Positions 25,579 through 34,118 of a DNA stretch of 36,117 bases are shown one piece after another. Origin of the DNA: Sphingopyxis sp. GTDB taxonomy: Bacteria; Pseudomonadota; Alphaproteobacteria; Sphingomonadales; Sphingomonadaceae. The stretch spans positions 1 to 36,117 of the forward strand of contig JAAUPH010000003.1 of assembly GCA_012035435.1 (NCBI GenBank), read 5' to 3'. The notes beneath the pieces were generated by a model that was not told the DNA's origin, did not search any database, and was given only the letters and a program-made list of their open reading frames with translations. Positions within the stretch are counted from its first letter, which is position 1. Each line of letters opens with the position of its first letter. The position numbers and the translations under genes are program-made.

Positions 25579-27164
25579 GTGCAGCACCGTCTAACGATCC
25601 GCCCGCGACTGGCTTGCTGTACCGTCATGTGGAGGCGAATGCCGCGCGCGATGCACATGGCGAGGCAGTGGTGGATGGCGACATTCGATTGAGCCATGCG
25701 GAACTCGCAGCCGCCGTAGAACAGTTTGCCAAGGCCCTGATTGCCGCTGGTGTAGGAAAGGGCGATAGGTTCGCGATCCTCGCCCCGCCGTCACTCGATT
25801 ATTGGATTTCGTTCCTCGGTTGCTCCGCAATCGGCGCGATCTGGGTCGGTTTGAACCCACGGTATCAGGCGGCGGAGCTCAACTATGTTCTGCAAGACAC
25901 TGATCCGGTAATCTTGTTTGCTGCAACCGACGGAGCAGCCAGCGTCCAGCTGTTCGCTGCCTGGCCATCGCTCAATCTGGTCGTGCACAGTGACGAAACT
26001 GACCTTCATGAGCCGAGCGCACTGGCGCAGTCGGCGTCGAACCGCAGCAAATTTATCGCCGCAGCCGCAACGGTGCCCGACAAGGTTTTGTCGGAACGGA
26101 TCGCCGGTGTCTCGCCCCGCGATCCATGCATGATCGTGTTTACGTCGGGATCGACCGGACAGCCAAAGGGCGCAATCCTGCATCAGCACGGAATGGTGAG
26201 CTTTGCGGAGACGCAGAACGCGATTTGGCCAGTTTCGGAGGTAAGGGTTCTCAATTATTTTCCGATCAATCATATCGGCTGCATCATCGATGTCTCAGTA
26301 CCGGCGCTGGTCGCGGGGGGCACGATGGTGTTCATGCGACAGTTCGATCCTGCTTTGGCCATGCAAATGCTTTCCGATGAACGCATCACCATCTGGGGGT
26401 CCGTGCCAAGCGTTCTGATGATGCAGTTGTCGTTGCCGTCTTTTGACAGTTACGACTTGTCCTCGGTCGAGTTGATCGTGTGGGGCGGTGCGGCCCTGAA
26501 ACTGTCAGCGATCGAGGCTCTGCGCGCCGTTTGCCCGCGGCTCGCGACGAATTACGGTATGACCGAGACATCGAGTGCGATCACCACGCTGGAGCCTGTC
26601 GATGATGTCGAATTGCTTGAACACTCGGTTGGTCACGGCTTTCCAGGTGTCGAGATCAAGCTAATTGACGGCGACGGCAGGGAAGTGAACGGAGATGCCG
26701 TCGGCGAAGTCCATGCCCGATCCCACCTTAACTTCCTCGGTTACTGGAACCGGCCCGAAGAAACCGCAGCAGCATTTGACGCCGATGGGTTTTTCAGAAC
26801 CGGCGACCTTGCCATGCGCCGACCCGACGGACGGTATCGGATCGTCGGTCGGAACAAGGAAATGTTCAAATCCGGCGGATACAATGTTTATCCACGCGAG
26901 GTCGAAGCCTGCATCGAAGATTTTGCAGGTGTCGATCAATGCGTCGTTGTCGGTATGTCCGATCCGGTCTGGCAGGAGGTTGGCTGTGCCTTTGTCGTCG
27001 GCGATTCTCGTGTGTCGGTGGCGGATTTGACGCTCCATTGCCGCAGCAATCTGGCAAATTACAAAATTCCCAAACGCTTTTGCGTGGTCGAAACGCTGCC
27101 GCTCTTGCCCATTGGCAAGGTTGATCGACTGGCACTGGCGTCGTTGGCATTGGAAATGCAATGA
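25575..27164 (+). CDS. acyl/aryl-CoA ligase (AMP-binding, ANL superfamily)
   Basis: ATP-dependent carboxylic acid:CoA ligase of 529 aa. Motifs in order: P-loop-like MIVFTSGSTGQPKGAIL (A3), YGMTETSS (A5), FRTGDLA (A7), GRNKEMFKSGGYNVYPREVE (A8 hinge), and the A10 catalytic Lys in LPIGKVDR. This places it with medium/long-chain fatty-acid or aryl-acid ligases. It is not an NRPS domain, since no carrier domain follows. It sits between the MaoC-like hydratase and a serine hydrolase, each joined by ATGA overlaps (25575 and 27161). It would activate an acid freed from the imported compound, for example an N-acyl chain. The substrate is inferred from context only. Confidence 0.9.
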   Translation: MSAAPSNDPPATGLLYRHVEANAARDAHGEAVVDGDIRLSHAELAAAVEQFAKALIAAGVGKGDRFAILAPPSLDYWISFLGCSAIGAIWVGLNPRYQAAELNYVLQDTDPVILFAATDGAASVQLFAAWPSLNLVVHSDETDLHEPSALAQSASNRSKFIAAAATVPDKVLSERIAGVSPRDPCMIVFTSGSTGQPKGAILHQHGMVSFAETQNAIWPVSEVRVLNYFPINHIGCIIDVSVPALVAGGTMVFMRQFDPALAMQMLSDERITIWGSVPSVLMMQLSLPSFDSYDLSSVELIVWGGAALKLSAIEALRAVCPRLATNYGMTETSSAITTLEPVDDVELLEHSVGHGFPGVEIKLIDGDGREVNGDAVGEVHARSHLNFLGYWNRPEETAAAFDADGFFRTGDLAMRRPDGRYRIVGRNKEMFKSGGYNVYPREVEACIEDFAGVDQCVVVGMSDPVWQEVGCAFVVGDSRVSVADLTLHCRSNLANYKIPKRFCVVETLPLLPIGKVDRLALASLALEMQ

Positions 27165-28993
27165 TCCTAACATTTCGCCATCTGTCACTGCGGAATAGGA
27201 ATTGGGCTATTATTGCGGCCCTTTGTTCGGCGACTGCGGCTCCGGCCTATCCGGTTTTCGCTGCCCAACCTGCTGCGACCGCGGCGGACCAGTCGGCGCA
27301 ATCCTCGTCACATGACGGGACAGGGGTTGCGGAATCCGGTGCATTGCCGGCCGACGTGGCGATTGCATTGTCTGTGGCGCTCGCCAACGAAGCACAGGCG
27401 CGCTCACAGCCATCAATGTCGGCCATAGTGTTCGATCGCAATGGCGTGGTCTGGTCGGGCACTGTGGGCCATGTCGACCCATCGCGCCAACGCGCGCCGA
27501 GCAATTTGACACGCTACAGGGCGGGATCGATCAGCAAACTCTTTACTGACATCTTGTTGATACAGATGGTGGAGTCGGGGCAGCTGTCGCTTGACGTCCC
27601 GGTCACGCACTACTTGCCGACATTTCGCCCGCAAAGCGAGTTTCCGACACAAATCACGCTTCGGCACCTGCTGTCGCACACCAGCGGCCTGGTTCGAGAG
27701 CCGCCGGTTGGCTCTTACTTCGAGCTCGGAGACCCGGGCTCCGCTGCTATCGTCGAAAGCTTGAACAGCACCCGCCTTGTGGCTGCACCCGGGACTGTGC
27801 GCAAATATTCGAACGCCGGCTTGGCTGTGATCGGCAGGTTGTTGGAGGTCGTGTCAGGCCGCGACTTTGACACTCTGGTACAGGATAATCTCCTCCGACC
27901 TGCTGGTATGAGTCGAAGCCAGTTCAATCTTGCGGGCATCCAAGACGATATCGCTTTTGCCGAAATGGCTCCTTTTGGCGGCAATCGGCGCGTTGCTCCT
28001 GTGTTTGATATTGGCCTCAAGGCTGCGGGGGGCCTTAACACTACTGCTGCCGACGCCGCTCGGTTTGGCATCGCACTTTTGAATGGCGGCATGGGCGAAA
28101 ACGGTCGCTTGCTTGCACAAACCACGCTTGAGGCCATGTACCAACTCCAGCCTGTCGGGGGGGCAACGGCGAGCGATGTCGGCCTCGGCTTCGTTATCCG
28201 TTCACTCGATGGCGACCGCATGCTGGGTCATTCGGGCGGTATCTACGGGTTCACCTCCGAATTCTGGCTTCTGCCTGATCGAGGCGTCGGTGTGGTCGTT
28301 TTTGGAACTGTCGATGGTGACGATGCGCCCAACCGCTTTGCCCGACATGCTTTGGCAGTCGCACGGGCTGAACGGGCGGGGGCTCAGCCTCCGGATGCAC
28401 CCCGGCCACCTGCGCCTGCATCCGCCGCACTGCGTGCTGCGATGCCAGGATTTTACAGTGATGGCGCGGCCACGACCGATATTCGACTGATCGATGGCAA
28501 ACTGCTGGTACAAACGCCGACTGCCTTGGGGGAAATTGTGCAACGCGGCGGCAGAATTGCGCTCGATAGCGATTTTGGTGTCGCGGGTTCACTGACGATA
28601 GACCCCGCGGGCGGTTGGATCGACATCAACGGCAGGCGCTTTGCGCGAATTGCTCCCGCACTTCCTGATGCAGCGCCAGAGGCGTTGTCGACTTTGTTCG
28701 GCGATTATGGTTGGGATCATCAATATATCCGCATGTTCGAGCGGGATGGCCATCCCTATGTCATGATCGAGGGTATCGAACTTGCGCGGCTGATCCCGGT
28801 CGATCGCAACACATTCGAGTTCCCGACGACGTCGATACTGTATGCCCGCGAACGCCTGGTCTTTTCGCGCGGTTCAGATGGGCAGGGTACGGCGATCTCG
28901 CTCAATGGGATCATCTTTCCTAGGCGCGCGACCTCTTGCCAGTTGTGCCGATCGAAGGGAGAGCGGCAGCGGCAACCCGGGTGGCCCGATTGA
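27161..28993 (+). CDS. exported SxxK serine hydrolase, no. 5
   Basis: Predicted periplasmic hydrolase of 610 aa with a signal segment (about 14-35, ending PVFAAQ) and a low-complexity Ala/Ser linker (36-62). The class-C-type domain has Ser123-I-S-Lys126, KYSNAG (YxN) and GHSGGIYGF (third motif). A Pro/Ala-rich linker (about 405-422) leads to a C-terminal beta domain to about 590. The last residues (CRSKGERQRQPGWPD) look unrelated to the fold. The ATG overlaps the ligase stop, and the stop overlaps the dipeptidase start (TGATG). The unbroken coupling ties hydrolysis, dipeptide cleavage and acid activation into one transcript. Confidence 0.88.
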   Translation: MILTFRHLSLRNRNWAIIAALCSATAAPAYPVFAAQPAATAADQSAQSSSHDGTGVAESGALPADVAIALSVALANEAQARSQPSMSAIVFDRNGVVWSGTVGHVDPSRQRAPSNLTRYRAGSISKLFTDILLIQMVESGQLSLDVPVTHYLPTFRPQSEFPTQITLRHLLSHTSGLVREPPVGSYFELGDPGSAAIVESLNSTRLVAAPGTVRKYSNAGLAVIGRLLEVVSGRDFDTLVQDNLLRPAGMSRSQFNLAGIQDDIAFAEMAPFGGNRRVAPVFDIGLKAAGGLNTTAADAARFGIALLNGGMGENGRLLAQTTLEAMYQLQPVGGATASDVGLGFVIRSLDGDRMLGHSGGIYGFTSEFWLLPDRGVGVVVFGTVDGDDAPNRFARHALAVARAERAGAQPPDAPRPPAPASAALRAAMPGFYSDGAATTDIRLIDGKLLVQTPTALGEIVQRGGRIALDSDFGVAGSLTIDPAGGWIDINGRRFARIAPALPDAAPEALSTLFGDYGWDHQYIRMFERDGHPYVMIEGIELARLIPVDRNTFEFPTTSILYARERLVFSRGSDGQGTAISLNGIIFPRRATSCQLCRSKGERQRQPGWPD

Positions 28994-29598
28994 TGCGGGA
29001 CGCTCTGGCGGCAACTCCGCCCGCAGAAGACCCCGCACATTTGGTCGCGGCAGACCTGGTCGCTGTTCGTTCAGTCGATCCCACGATCAGGCTCGATATC
29101 CGGTACGCAGGGCACGACAATTTCCTTGGCACTCCGGTGTACAACGCGCCCGTCGGGATGTTGCAACGCCCAGCTGCGGAGGCGCTAGCCCGGATTAATC
29201 AGTCTCTTCGCTCTCGTGGCCTCGGGCTTTTGGTCCATGACGGGTACCGGCCCTGGTATGTGACCAAAATATTCTGGGACGCGACTCCGGCTGATTTGCG
29301 ACTGTTCGTCGCTGACCCCGCAGAGGGGTCACGACATAACCGTGGCGGCGCGGTCGATCTGACCTTGTTCGATTTGGCGACAGGGAACGCCGTTGAAATG
29401 CCAGGTTTGTACGATGAGACATCGGACCGTTCCTATGCAGCCTTTGTCGGAGGAAGTTCGCGTCAGCGTTGGTACCGTGACCTGCTAAAGACTGCGATGG
29501 AGGCCGAAGGATACACAGTCTATCCGTTTGAGTGGTGGCATTTTGACTATGACGGCTGGCGAACCTTTCCCATCCAGAACCGTTTTCTGACGGAGTAG
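28993..29598 (+). CDS. VanX/DdpX-type D-alanyl-D-alanine dipeptidase (peptidase M15D)
   Basis: Zinc dipeptidase of 201 aa expected to split D-Ala-D-Ala into two D-Ala. Conserved features: IRYAGHDNFLG near the start, Arg in HDGYRPW, zinc motif SRHNRGGAVD (S-x-H-x6-D), and the base/ligand pair EWWHFDY (Glu and the third zinc His). The length matches the VanX family (about 190-220). I set the start at the ATG forming TGATG with the upstream stop; an upstream TTG would overlap the hydrolase by 58 bases. No clear signal peptide, so it probably acts in the cytoplasm on imported dipeptide. No vanH or vanA genes are nearby, so the role is nutritional rather than glycopeptide resistance. Confidence 0.88.
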   Translation: MRDALAATPPAEDPAHLVAADLVAVRSVDPTIRLDIRYAGHDNFLGTPVYNAPVGMLQRPAAEALARINQSLRSRGLGLLVHDGYRPWYVTKIFWDATPADLRLFVADPAEGSRHNRGGAVDLTLFDLATGNAVEMPGLYDETSDRSYAAFVGGSSRQRWYRDLLKTAMEAEGYTVYPFEWWHFDYDGWRTFPIQNRFLTE

Positions 29599-29687
29599 GC
29601 TAGATCGACAGCCCGTTAAACGACAGACTTGCTTCCTGACACAGTTTAATTTATGAATATGAATTCATATATATAAGTGAGGATGCC
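29599..29687 (+). promoter_or_regulatory. leader of TonB receptor 2 with 14-bp palindrome
   Basis: This 89-base gap contains ATATGAATTCATAT (29657-29670), a perfect 14-bp palindrome sharing the core TGAATTCA with the TetR/MaoC control region. Overlapping it is ATTTATGAAT (29649-29658), also found upstream of TonB receptor 1. The start codon at 29688 follows a GTGAGGA ribosome site. Confidence 0.55.
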
Positions 29688-31922
29688 ATGAGCCACTACC
29701 GCCTGTCCCGTCGCGTGCAACTGCTGGCAACCGCCTGCGGTTTGATGGTCGCAACCCCGGCCTTCTCCCAAACGGCGGATAGCCCCGAGGAAGAGCCTGC
29801 GGCGGACTCCTCACAGGACATCGTAGTCACCGCGACCAGGCGCGATGACCGCATCATCGACATTCCACAGAGCATTCAGGCGGTGTCTGGCGCAACCCTC
29901 GAACGCCTCGGAGCAGCAAGCCTTCAGGATGTAATAAACCAACTTCCCGGCGTTACCGGCTTTTCGACGGGAACTGGCAAAAGCGACTTCAGCATCCGTG
30001 GCGTCGCAAGCTTCGGCGGCGGGGTGATCGATAGTTCGACCGTTGGTTTTTACCTCGACGAAGTTCCGCTGTCGAATGCATCGATTACGCCTGACGTCTC
30101 TCTCTATGACCTCGAACGGATCGAGGTTCTGCGCGGTCCCCAAGGGACACTTTATGGCGAAGGCTCGCTCGGCGGGACGATCAGGCTGGTGACGCGCCGT
30201 CCCGACCTTGACGATTTCGAGGGCGAATTGTTCAGTGAGCTATCGACAACCCGGTCTGGTGGTACATCGTATCGCGGTTCGGCCGTACTCAACGTGCCGA
30301 TTGCAACCGATCACGTGGCATTGCGTGTCGTCGGCACATATTCATCAGATGGCGGTTTTATCGATGACGCCGTTGGCGGACAGCAGGATGTCAACAGCGC
30401 TGAATTCTACAATGTGCGCGCCGCTTTGCGCATCAAGCCCGCCGATATGGCCGACATCCAGCTCGGCTATACCCGACAGAAAGGGATTGGCGGCCCAGAA
30501 CCACTGGAGGCCGCCGATCTCGATCTCGCGCTGCGCCAAGCCTTTCCACAGACGTTTCGCGACAGTTTCGACCTGTTTTCGGCGACCGTAAACCTCGATC
30601 TCGGGGCAATGGATCTGGTCTATGCCGCATCCTATTTTGATCGTCGCCGCAACGAACTTGCCGACGACCTCGGCACTGGCTTCCTCCTCGAAGACGCGCT
30701 CGGCATTCCTGTCGACAATGGGGTGCTGGAGGACACGACGTCCCCCGAAAGCACATGGACGCATGAGGTTCGGTTGCTATCGACTGGTGATGGCGCGTTC
30801 AACTGGCTTGTCGGCGGATACTATAAAGATCGTGACGTTGGCTTGTTTTCCACAACCGACTCTCCCGACATCGGGTTGATCGCGCCCGCAGCAACCGAAG
30901 TGTTTCGTACCGAAGTATCGACCAGCTTTCGCGAGCTCGCAGCCTTTGGAGAAATCTCCTTCCGTGTCACAGATGCGCTGAAAATCACTGGTGGCACCCG
31001 TGTGTTCAGGCAAGACTATGATGGCATCAGCCGAACGCGGCTTTTGACGGCTATTGATCCCGACACTGGACAGCCTGTCGCTCTGGATACTGGTCCTGTG
31101 CCAATCAGGCAACGAACCAGAGATGTCCTGTACAAAGCCAGCATCGACTATAGGGTCAGCAGCGACTTGCTGATCTATGCCCTTTTCGCACAGGGTGTCC
31201 GTGGCGGTGGCGTCAACACGCGACTGTTCAGTTCCGACATTCCCCGTACATTCGATCCCGACGCCGTCGATAGCTACGAAATCGGTTTTAAACTGCGCGC
31301 TCTCAATGGACGTTTGGGTCTCAATGCGTCTGTGTACCAGCTTGATTGGCGCAACATTCAAGTCGGCGTTAGCCCGGCCGTAGGTATCGAATTTATCACT
31401 AATGCCGGACAGGCGCGCAGTCGGGGCGTCGAAGCGGAACTGACCTTCCGGCCAACCGACGGCGTCACGATCGGCGGTGGTTATGCACTCACCAACGCGC
31501 GACTGCGCTCGGACGTTGAAACCGCCGCAGCAACGATCGACACACCCGCGCTAATCACGCCATCCGGTAGCCGGCTTGCCAATGTTGCGAAGCACAAATT
31601 CAACATATTCGCCGATCTACGACTTCCAGTGACTGACGCAATTTCCGCCTTTGCGCGAGCCGACGGCGAATATGTTGGTAGTATTGCTGCAAACTTGCCG
31701 CTGTTTGCCGAGGGTATATCAGTCGGGCCAGTGGTTCGGTTACCCGGATATTTCAATGGTAACTTGCGCATTGGGCTGGAAACCGATGCGCTGACCATCA
31801 CGGCGTTCGTCGAAAACATCACTAACAGACGTGCACTGCTTTCAGCAATTAATCCCGAAGTCGAAGGATTTCTGGTCAGCCGACCACGAACCTTTGGGGT
31901 TGGACTAACTGCGCGCTTCTGA
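29688..31922 (+). CDS. TonB-dependent outer-membrane receptor no. 2
   Basis: Outer-membrane importer of 744 aa. The signal peptide is residues 1-27 (ending TPAFSQ). The TonB box region DIVVTATRRDDRIIDIPQSIQAVSG (about 44-68) and plug (LQDVINQLPGV, SIRGVASFGG, IEVLRGPQGTLYGEGSLGGTIRLVTRRP) are typical. The barrel ends PRTFGVGLTARF with terminal Phe. It belongs to the widespread ATRR-type sphingomonad receptors; the ligand is unknown. It follows the VanX-like gene by 89 bases and precedes dgcN by 31 bases, so it may be cotranscribed and also have its own promoter at the palindrome. It is not closely similar to receptor no. 1 (different length and plug sequence). Confidence 0.93.
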   Translation: MSHYRLSRRVQLLATACGLMVATPAFSQTADSPEEEPAADSSQDIVVTATRRDDRIIDIPQSIQAVSGATLERLGAASLQDVINQLPGVTGFSTGTGKSDFSIRGVASFGGGVIDSSTVGFYLDEVPLSNASITPDVSLYDLERIEVLRGPQGTLYGEGSLGGTIRLVTRRPDLDDFEGELFSELSTTRSGGTSYRGSAVLNVPIATDHVALRVVGTYSSDGGFIDDAVGGQQDVNSAEFYNVRAALRIKPADMADIQLGYTRQKGIGGPEPLEAADLDLALRQAFPQTFRDSFDLFSATVNLDLGAMDLVYAASYFDRRRNELADDLGTGFLLEDALGIPVDNGVLEDTTSPESTWTHEVRLLSTGDGAFNWLVGGYYKDRDVGLFSTTDSPDIGLIAPAATEVFRTEVSTSFRELAAFGEISFRVTDALKITGGTRVFRQDYDGISRTRLLTAIDPDTGQPVALDTGPVPIRQRTRDVLYKASIDYRVSSDLLIYALFAQGVRGGGVNTRLFSSDIPRTFDPDAVDSYEIGFKLRALNGRLGLNASVYQLDWRNIQVGVSPAVGIEFITNAGQARSRGVEAELTFRPTDGVTIGGGYALTNARLRSDVETAAATIDTPALITPSGSRLANVAKHKFNIFADLRLPVTDAISAFARADGEYVGSIAANLPLFAEGISVGPVVRLPGYFNGNLRIGLETDALTITAFVENITNRRALLSAINPEVEGFLVSRPRTFGVGLTARF

Positions 31923-31953
31923 CCCACCCAAACCCAAAACGGAATCGACTGAG

Positions 31954-32961
31954 ATGAAAATCAAGCTGCCCTATCTTGTCTTTTTAGGCGATGTTTCAGC
32001 GAACCTGTTCGCGAAGACCGCCTTTGGCGTTCGTGACTGGCGACCAGAGGCATGCGCCGCCGAATGGTCACTTGGCAAAAGTGACGTGACGCTTGGCTTG
32101 CCGCAACTCAATCCGGTCGCAGCTGTGGCGGCCGGTGCCAGATCATTGCTGATCGGCGTTGCACCAGTCGGCGGGCAAATTCAGCAGGCCTGGATCCCGG
32201 CATTGGTCGAGGCGTTGGAGGCTGGGCTAGACATCGTCAGCGGCATGCACACACGGCTCGAAACCGTCGAGGCAATCCGCGTTGCGGCCGAGCGGAATGG
32301 CCGGACATTACACAATGTTCGCCACAATGATCGTAGCTTTCCGGTCGGCAATGGTGCCAGACGGAGCGGGAAGCGATTGCTGACCGTTGGGACCGATTGT
32401 GCCCTTGGCAAGAAATATACGGCCTTGGCATTGACCAACGGCTTTCTCGCTGCAGGCCACAAGGCAACCTTCCGTGCCACAGGACAGACTGGCATCATGA
32501 TCGCTGGAAGTGGCATCGCGATGGATTCTGTCGTCGCCGACTTTAGTTCGGGCGCTGCAGAGACACTTTCGCCAGCAAATGAGGCAGATCATTGGGACAT
32601 CATCGAAGGGCAGGGGTCGCTCCTGCATCCAGGATATGCGGGCGTCTCGCTTGGATTGCTGCATGGCTCGCAACCGGACGTGTTAGTGATGTGCCACGAC
32701 CCTGATCGCACCCATATCGACGGGCATGCGGATTACCTTATTCCTCCTCTGGCTGAAGTCATTGCGCTCAATATTTCGTTGGCCTCCCGAACAAATCCAG
32801 GCGTGCGCTGCGGCGCTATCGCGCTCAACACATCTGCTTTGTCGGAAGCCGAAGGCGCGGCCTTGCTTGGCGATTATCAGCAGCGTTACGGCTTGCCGAC
32901 ATTCGACCCCCTTCGATCTGATCTTGGTCCGGTGATCCAGGCGGTGGTCGCATCATGCTGA
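31954..32961 (+). CDS. dgcN: DgcN-type D-glutamate N-acetyltransferase (DUF1611)
   Basis: DUF1611 protein of 335 aa. In the described DgcN-DgcA pathway this enzyme acetylates D-Glu to N-acetyl-D-Glu. The N-terminal domain (1-135) has LFLGDVS-like and FGVRDWRPE segments. The C-terminal domain carries a P-loop-like GTDCALGKKYTA (146-157), then FRATGQTGIMIAGSG and IEGQGSLLHPGYAGVSLGLLHG, all family hallmarks. It overlaps dgcA by seven bases, the same pairing as in known operons. It is 31 bases after TonB receptor 2. The assignment rests on recognising the family and the partner gene; a sister DUF1611 activity paired with a dipeptide epimerase remains possible. Confidence 0.8.
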   Translation: MKIKLPYLVFLGDVSANLFAKTAFGVRDWRPEACAAEWSLGKSDVTLGLPQLNPVAAVAAGARSLLIGVAPVGGQIQQAWIPALVEALEAGLDIVSGMHTRLETVEAIRVAAERNGRTLHNVRHNDRSFPVGNGARRSGKRLLTVGTDCALGKKYTALALTNGFLAAGHKATFRATGQTGIMIAGSGIAMDSVVADFSSGAAETLSPANEADHWDIIEGQGSLLHPGYAGVSLGLLHGSQPDVLVMCHDPDRTHIDGHADYLIPPLAEVIALNISLASRTNPGVRCGAIALNTSALSEAEGAALLGDYQQRYGLPTFDPLRSDLGPVIQAVVASC

Positions 32962-33938
32962 AAATGGACGCTCGCCTTGTCGAATGGCCGTTGAAGGAGC
33001 CATTCAGGATCTCCCGTGAAACGCTATATTCAGTCCGCTGCATTCAGGTAACGCTTTCCGACGCCAACGATAATTGGGGACATGGCGAAGCAGTAGGCGT
33101 CGATTATGCCGGCGAAACCCCGGAAATGTTGATCGAACAGCTGATCGCGGTGCGCGCTCAAATTGAAAACGGCGTTTCAATTGAACAGCTGCAATCATTG
33201 CTACCCGCGGGCGGTGCGCGCAATGCCCTCGACTGCGCGCTGTGGGATTTGCGCGCAAAGCAGTCTGGAATTGCTGCTTGGGTTTCAGCTGATTTGCAGC
33301 ATATGGCGCCCCGCCCGACGGCTGTGACCTTCGGGATTATGACCGATCAGGACCTGCGCCGGATGGCGGCACATTACGCTCATTTCCCTTTGTTGAAGGT
33401 CAAGACCGATCAAGATCATGGCATTGATCCCGTCCGTATCGTTCATGAGGTCGCGCCATCGGCACGCGTGATCCTCGATCCCAACCAGGCATGGGGCGAA
33501 GCGGAGCTGACAAAATATAGCCCGCAGCTTCCTGGTCTTGGTGTCGTATTGCTTGAACAGCCTGTGGCAATTGATGCCGATGACATCCTTGATCGATTGC
33601 GCCTAACGGTCCCGGTAGCGGCGGATGAGGCGTTTAATGATCGCTTGGACATCAGCCGACTGGCAAACCGCTATCAAGTGCTCAACATCAAGCTGGACAA
33701 AACCGGTGGCCTGACCGAGGCGATCGCTTGCGTGCATCAGGCGAAGGAAGCAGGCCTCGGTCTGATGGTCGGCTGTATGATAGGTAGCTCGCTTTCCATG
33801 GCTCCAGCGACAATTATCGCGCAATATTGCGACTTTGTCGATCTGGACGGGCCCCTGCTTCAAGCGGCGGATTGTGATGTTCCGATTCAGTATGAAAATG
33901 GAACAATCCACCCGCCGCATCCAAAGCTTTGGGGGTAG
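32955..33938 (+). CDS. dgcA: DgcA-type N-acetyl-D-glutamate racemase / dipeptide epimerase (enolase superfamily)
   Basis: Enolase-superfamily racemase of 327 aa. As DgcA it would convert N-acetyl-D-Glu to N-acetyl-L-Glu; close relatives epimerise L-Ala-D-Glu from peptidoglycan. Catalytic residues are visible: Lys148 and Lys150 in LLKVKTD (KxK), metal ligands Asp175 (LDPNQAW), Glu201 (LLEQP) and Asp224 (AADEAF), and the opposite-face base Lys246 (NIKLDK). The N-terminal capping domain is 1-115. It starts within the end of dgcN (ATG at 32955; an in-frame ATG at 32964 is an alternative). Either reading, D-Glu or L-Ala-D-Glu, fits a cluster with a D-Ala-D-Ala dipeptidase. Confidence 0.82.
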   Translation: MLKMDARLVEWPLKEPFRISRETLYSVRCIQVTLSDANDNWGHGEAVGVDYAGETPEMLIEQLIAVRAQIENGVSIEQLQSLLPAGGARNALDCALWDLRAKQSGIAAWVSADLQHMAPRPTAVTFGIMTDQDLRRMAAHYAHFPLLKVKTDQDHGIDPVRIVHEVAPSARVILDPNQAWGEAELTKYSPQLPGLGVVLLEQPVAIDADDILDRLRLTVPVAADEAFNDRLDISRLANRYQVLNIKLDKTGGLTEAIACVHQAKEAGLGLMVGCMIGSSLSMAPATIIAQYCDFVDLDGPLLQAADCDVPIQYENGTIHPPHPKLWG

Positions 33939-33940
33939 CT

Positions 33941-34057
33941 ATGTTGAAAACGCTGATCATCGCTTCGGTTGAGGATGAATACCAATCTGATATTGATGCC
34001 CAGGCAAATCCAATATGGATGTTTAGTATTCCACCGAATTACAATAGGTTTTACTAA
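33941..34057 (+). pseudogene. short reading frame after dgcA, possibly a gene remnant (38 aa)
   Basis: ATG at 33941 directly follows the dgcA stop, with GGGGG a few bases upstream, and encodes 38 residues beginning MLKTLIIASVEDEY and ending in RFY before TAA. The opening strand (LKTLIIASV) followed by loss of pattern suggests the start of a truncated gene, but it could equally be a chance frame. I do not recognise it. Confidence 0.25.
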
Positions 34058-34118
34058 CGATAGAAAAGTTGCAGATGTTAAACGTGATGAATGTCATCCA
34101 ATTTAAGGACATTGAAAT

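Noticed and set aside
9391..28993. Beta-lactam resistance cluster
   Set aside because: The SxxK proteins are diverse, two are membrane anchored, and they sit with receptors, a permease and D-amino-acid enzymes. No AmpR-type regulator is adjacent.
28993..29598. Vancomycin-resistance operon
   Set aside because: Only a VanX-like gene is present, with no ligase or dehydrogenase partner, and the host appears Gram-negative.
9391..33938. Microcystin mlr gene cluster
   Set aside because: Serine hydrolases resemble MlrB in fold, but no MlrA-like CAAX membrane protease or MlrC-like metalloprotease is present.
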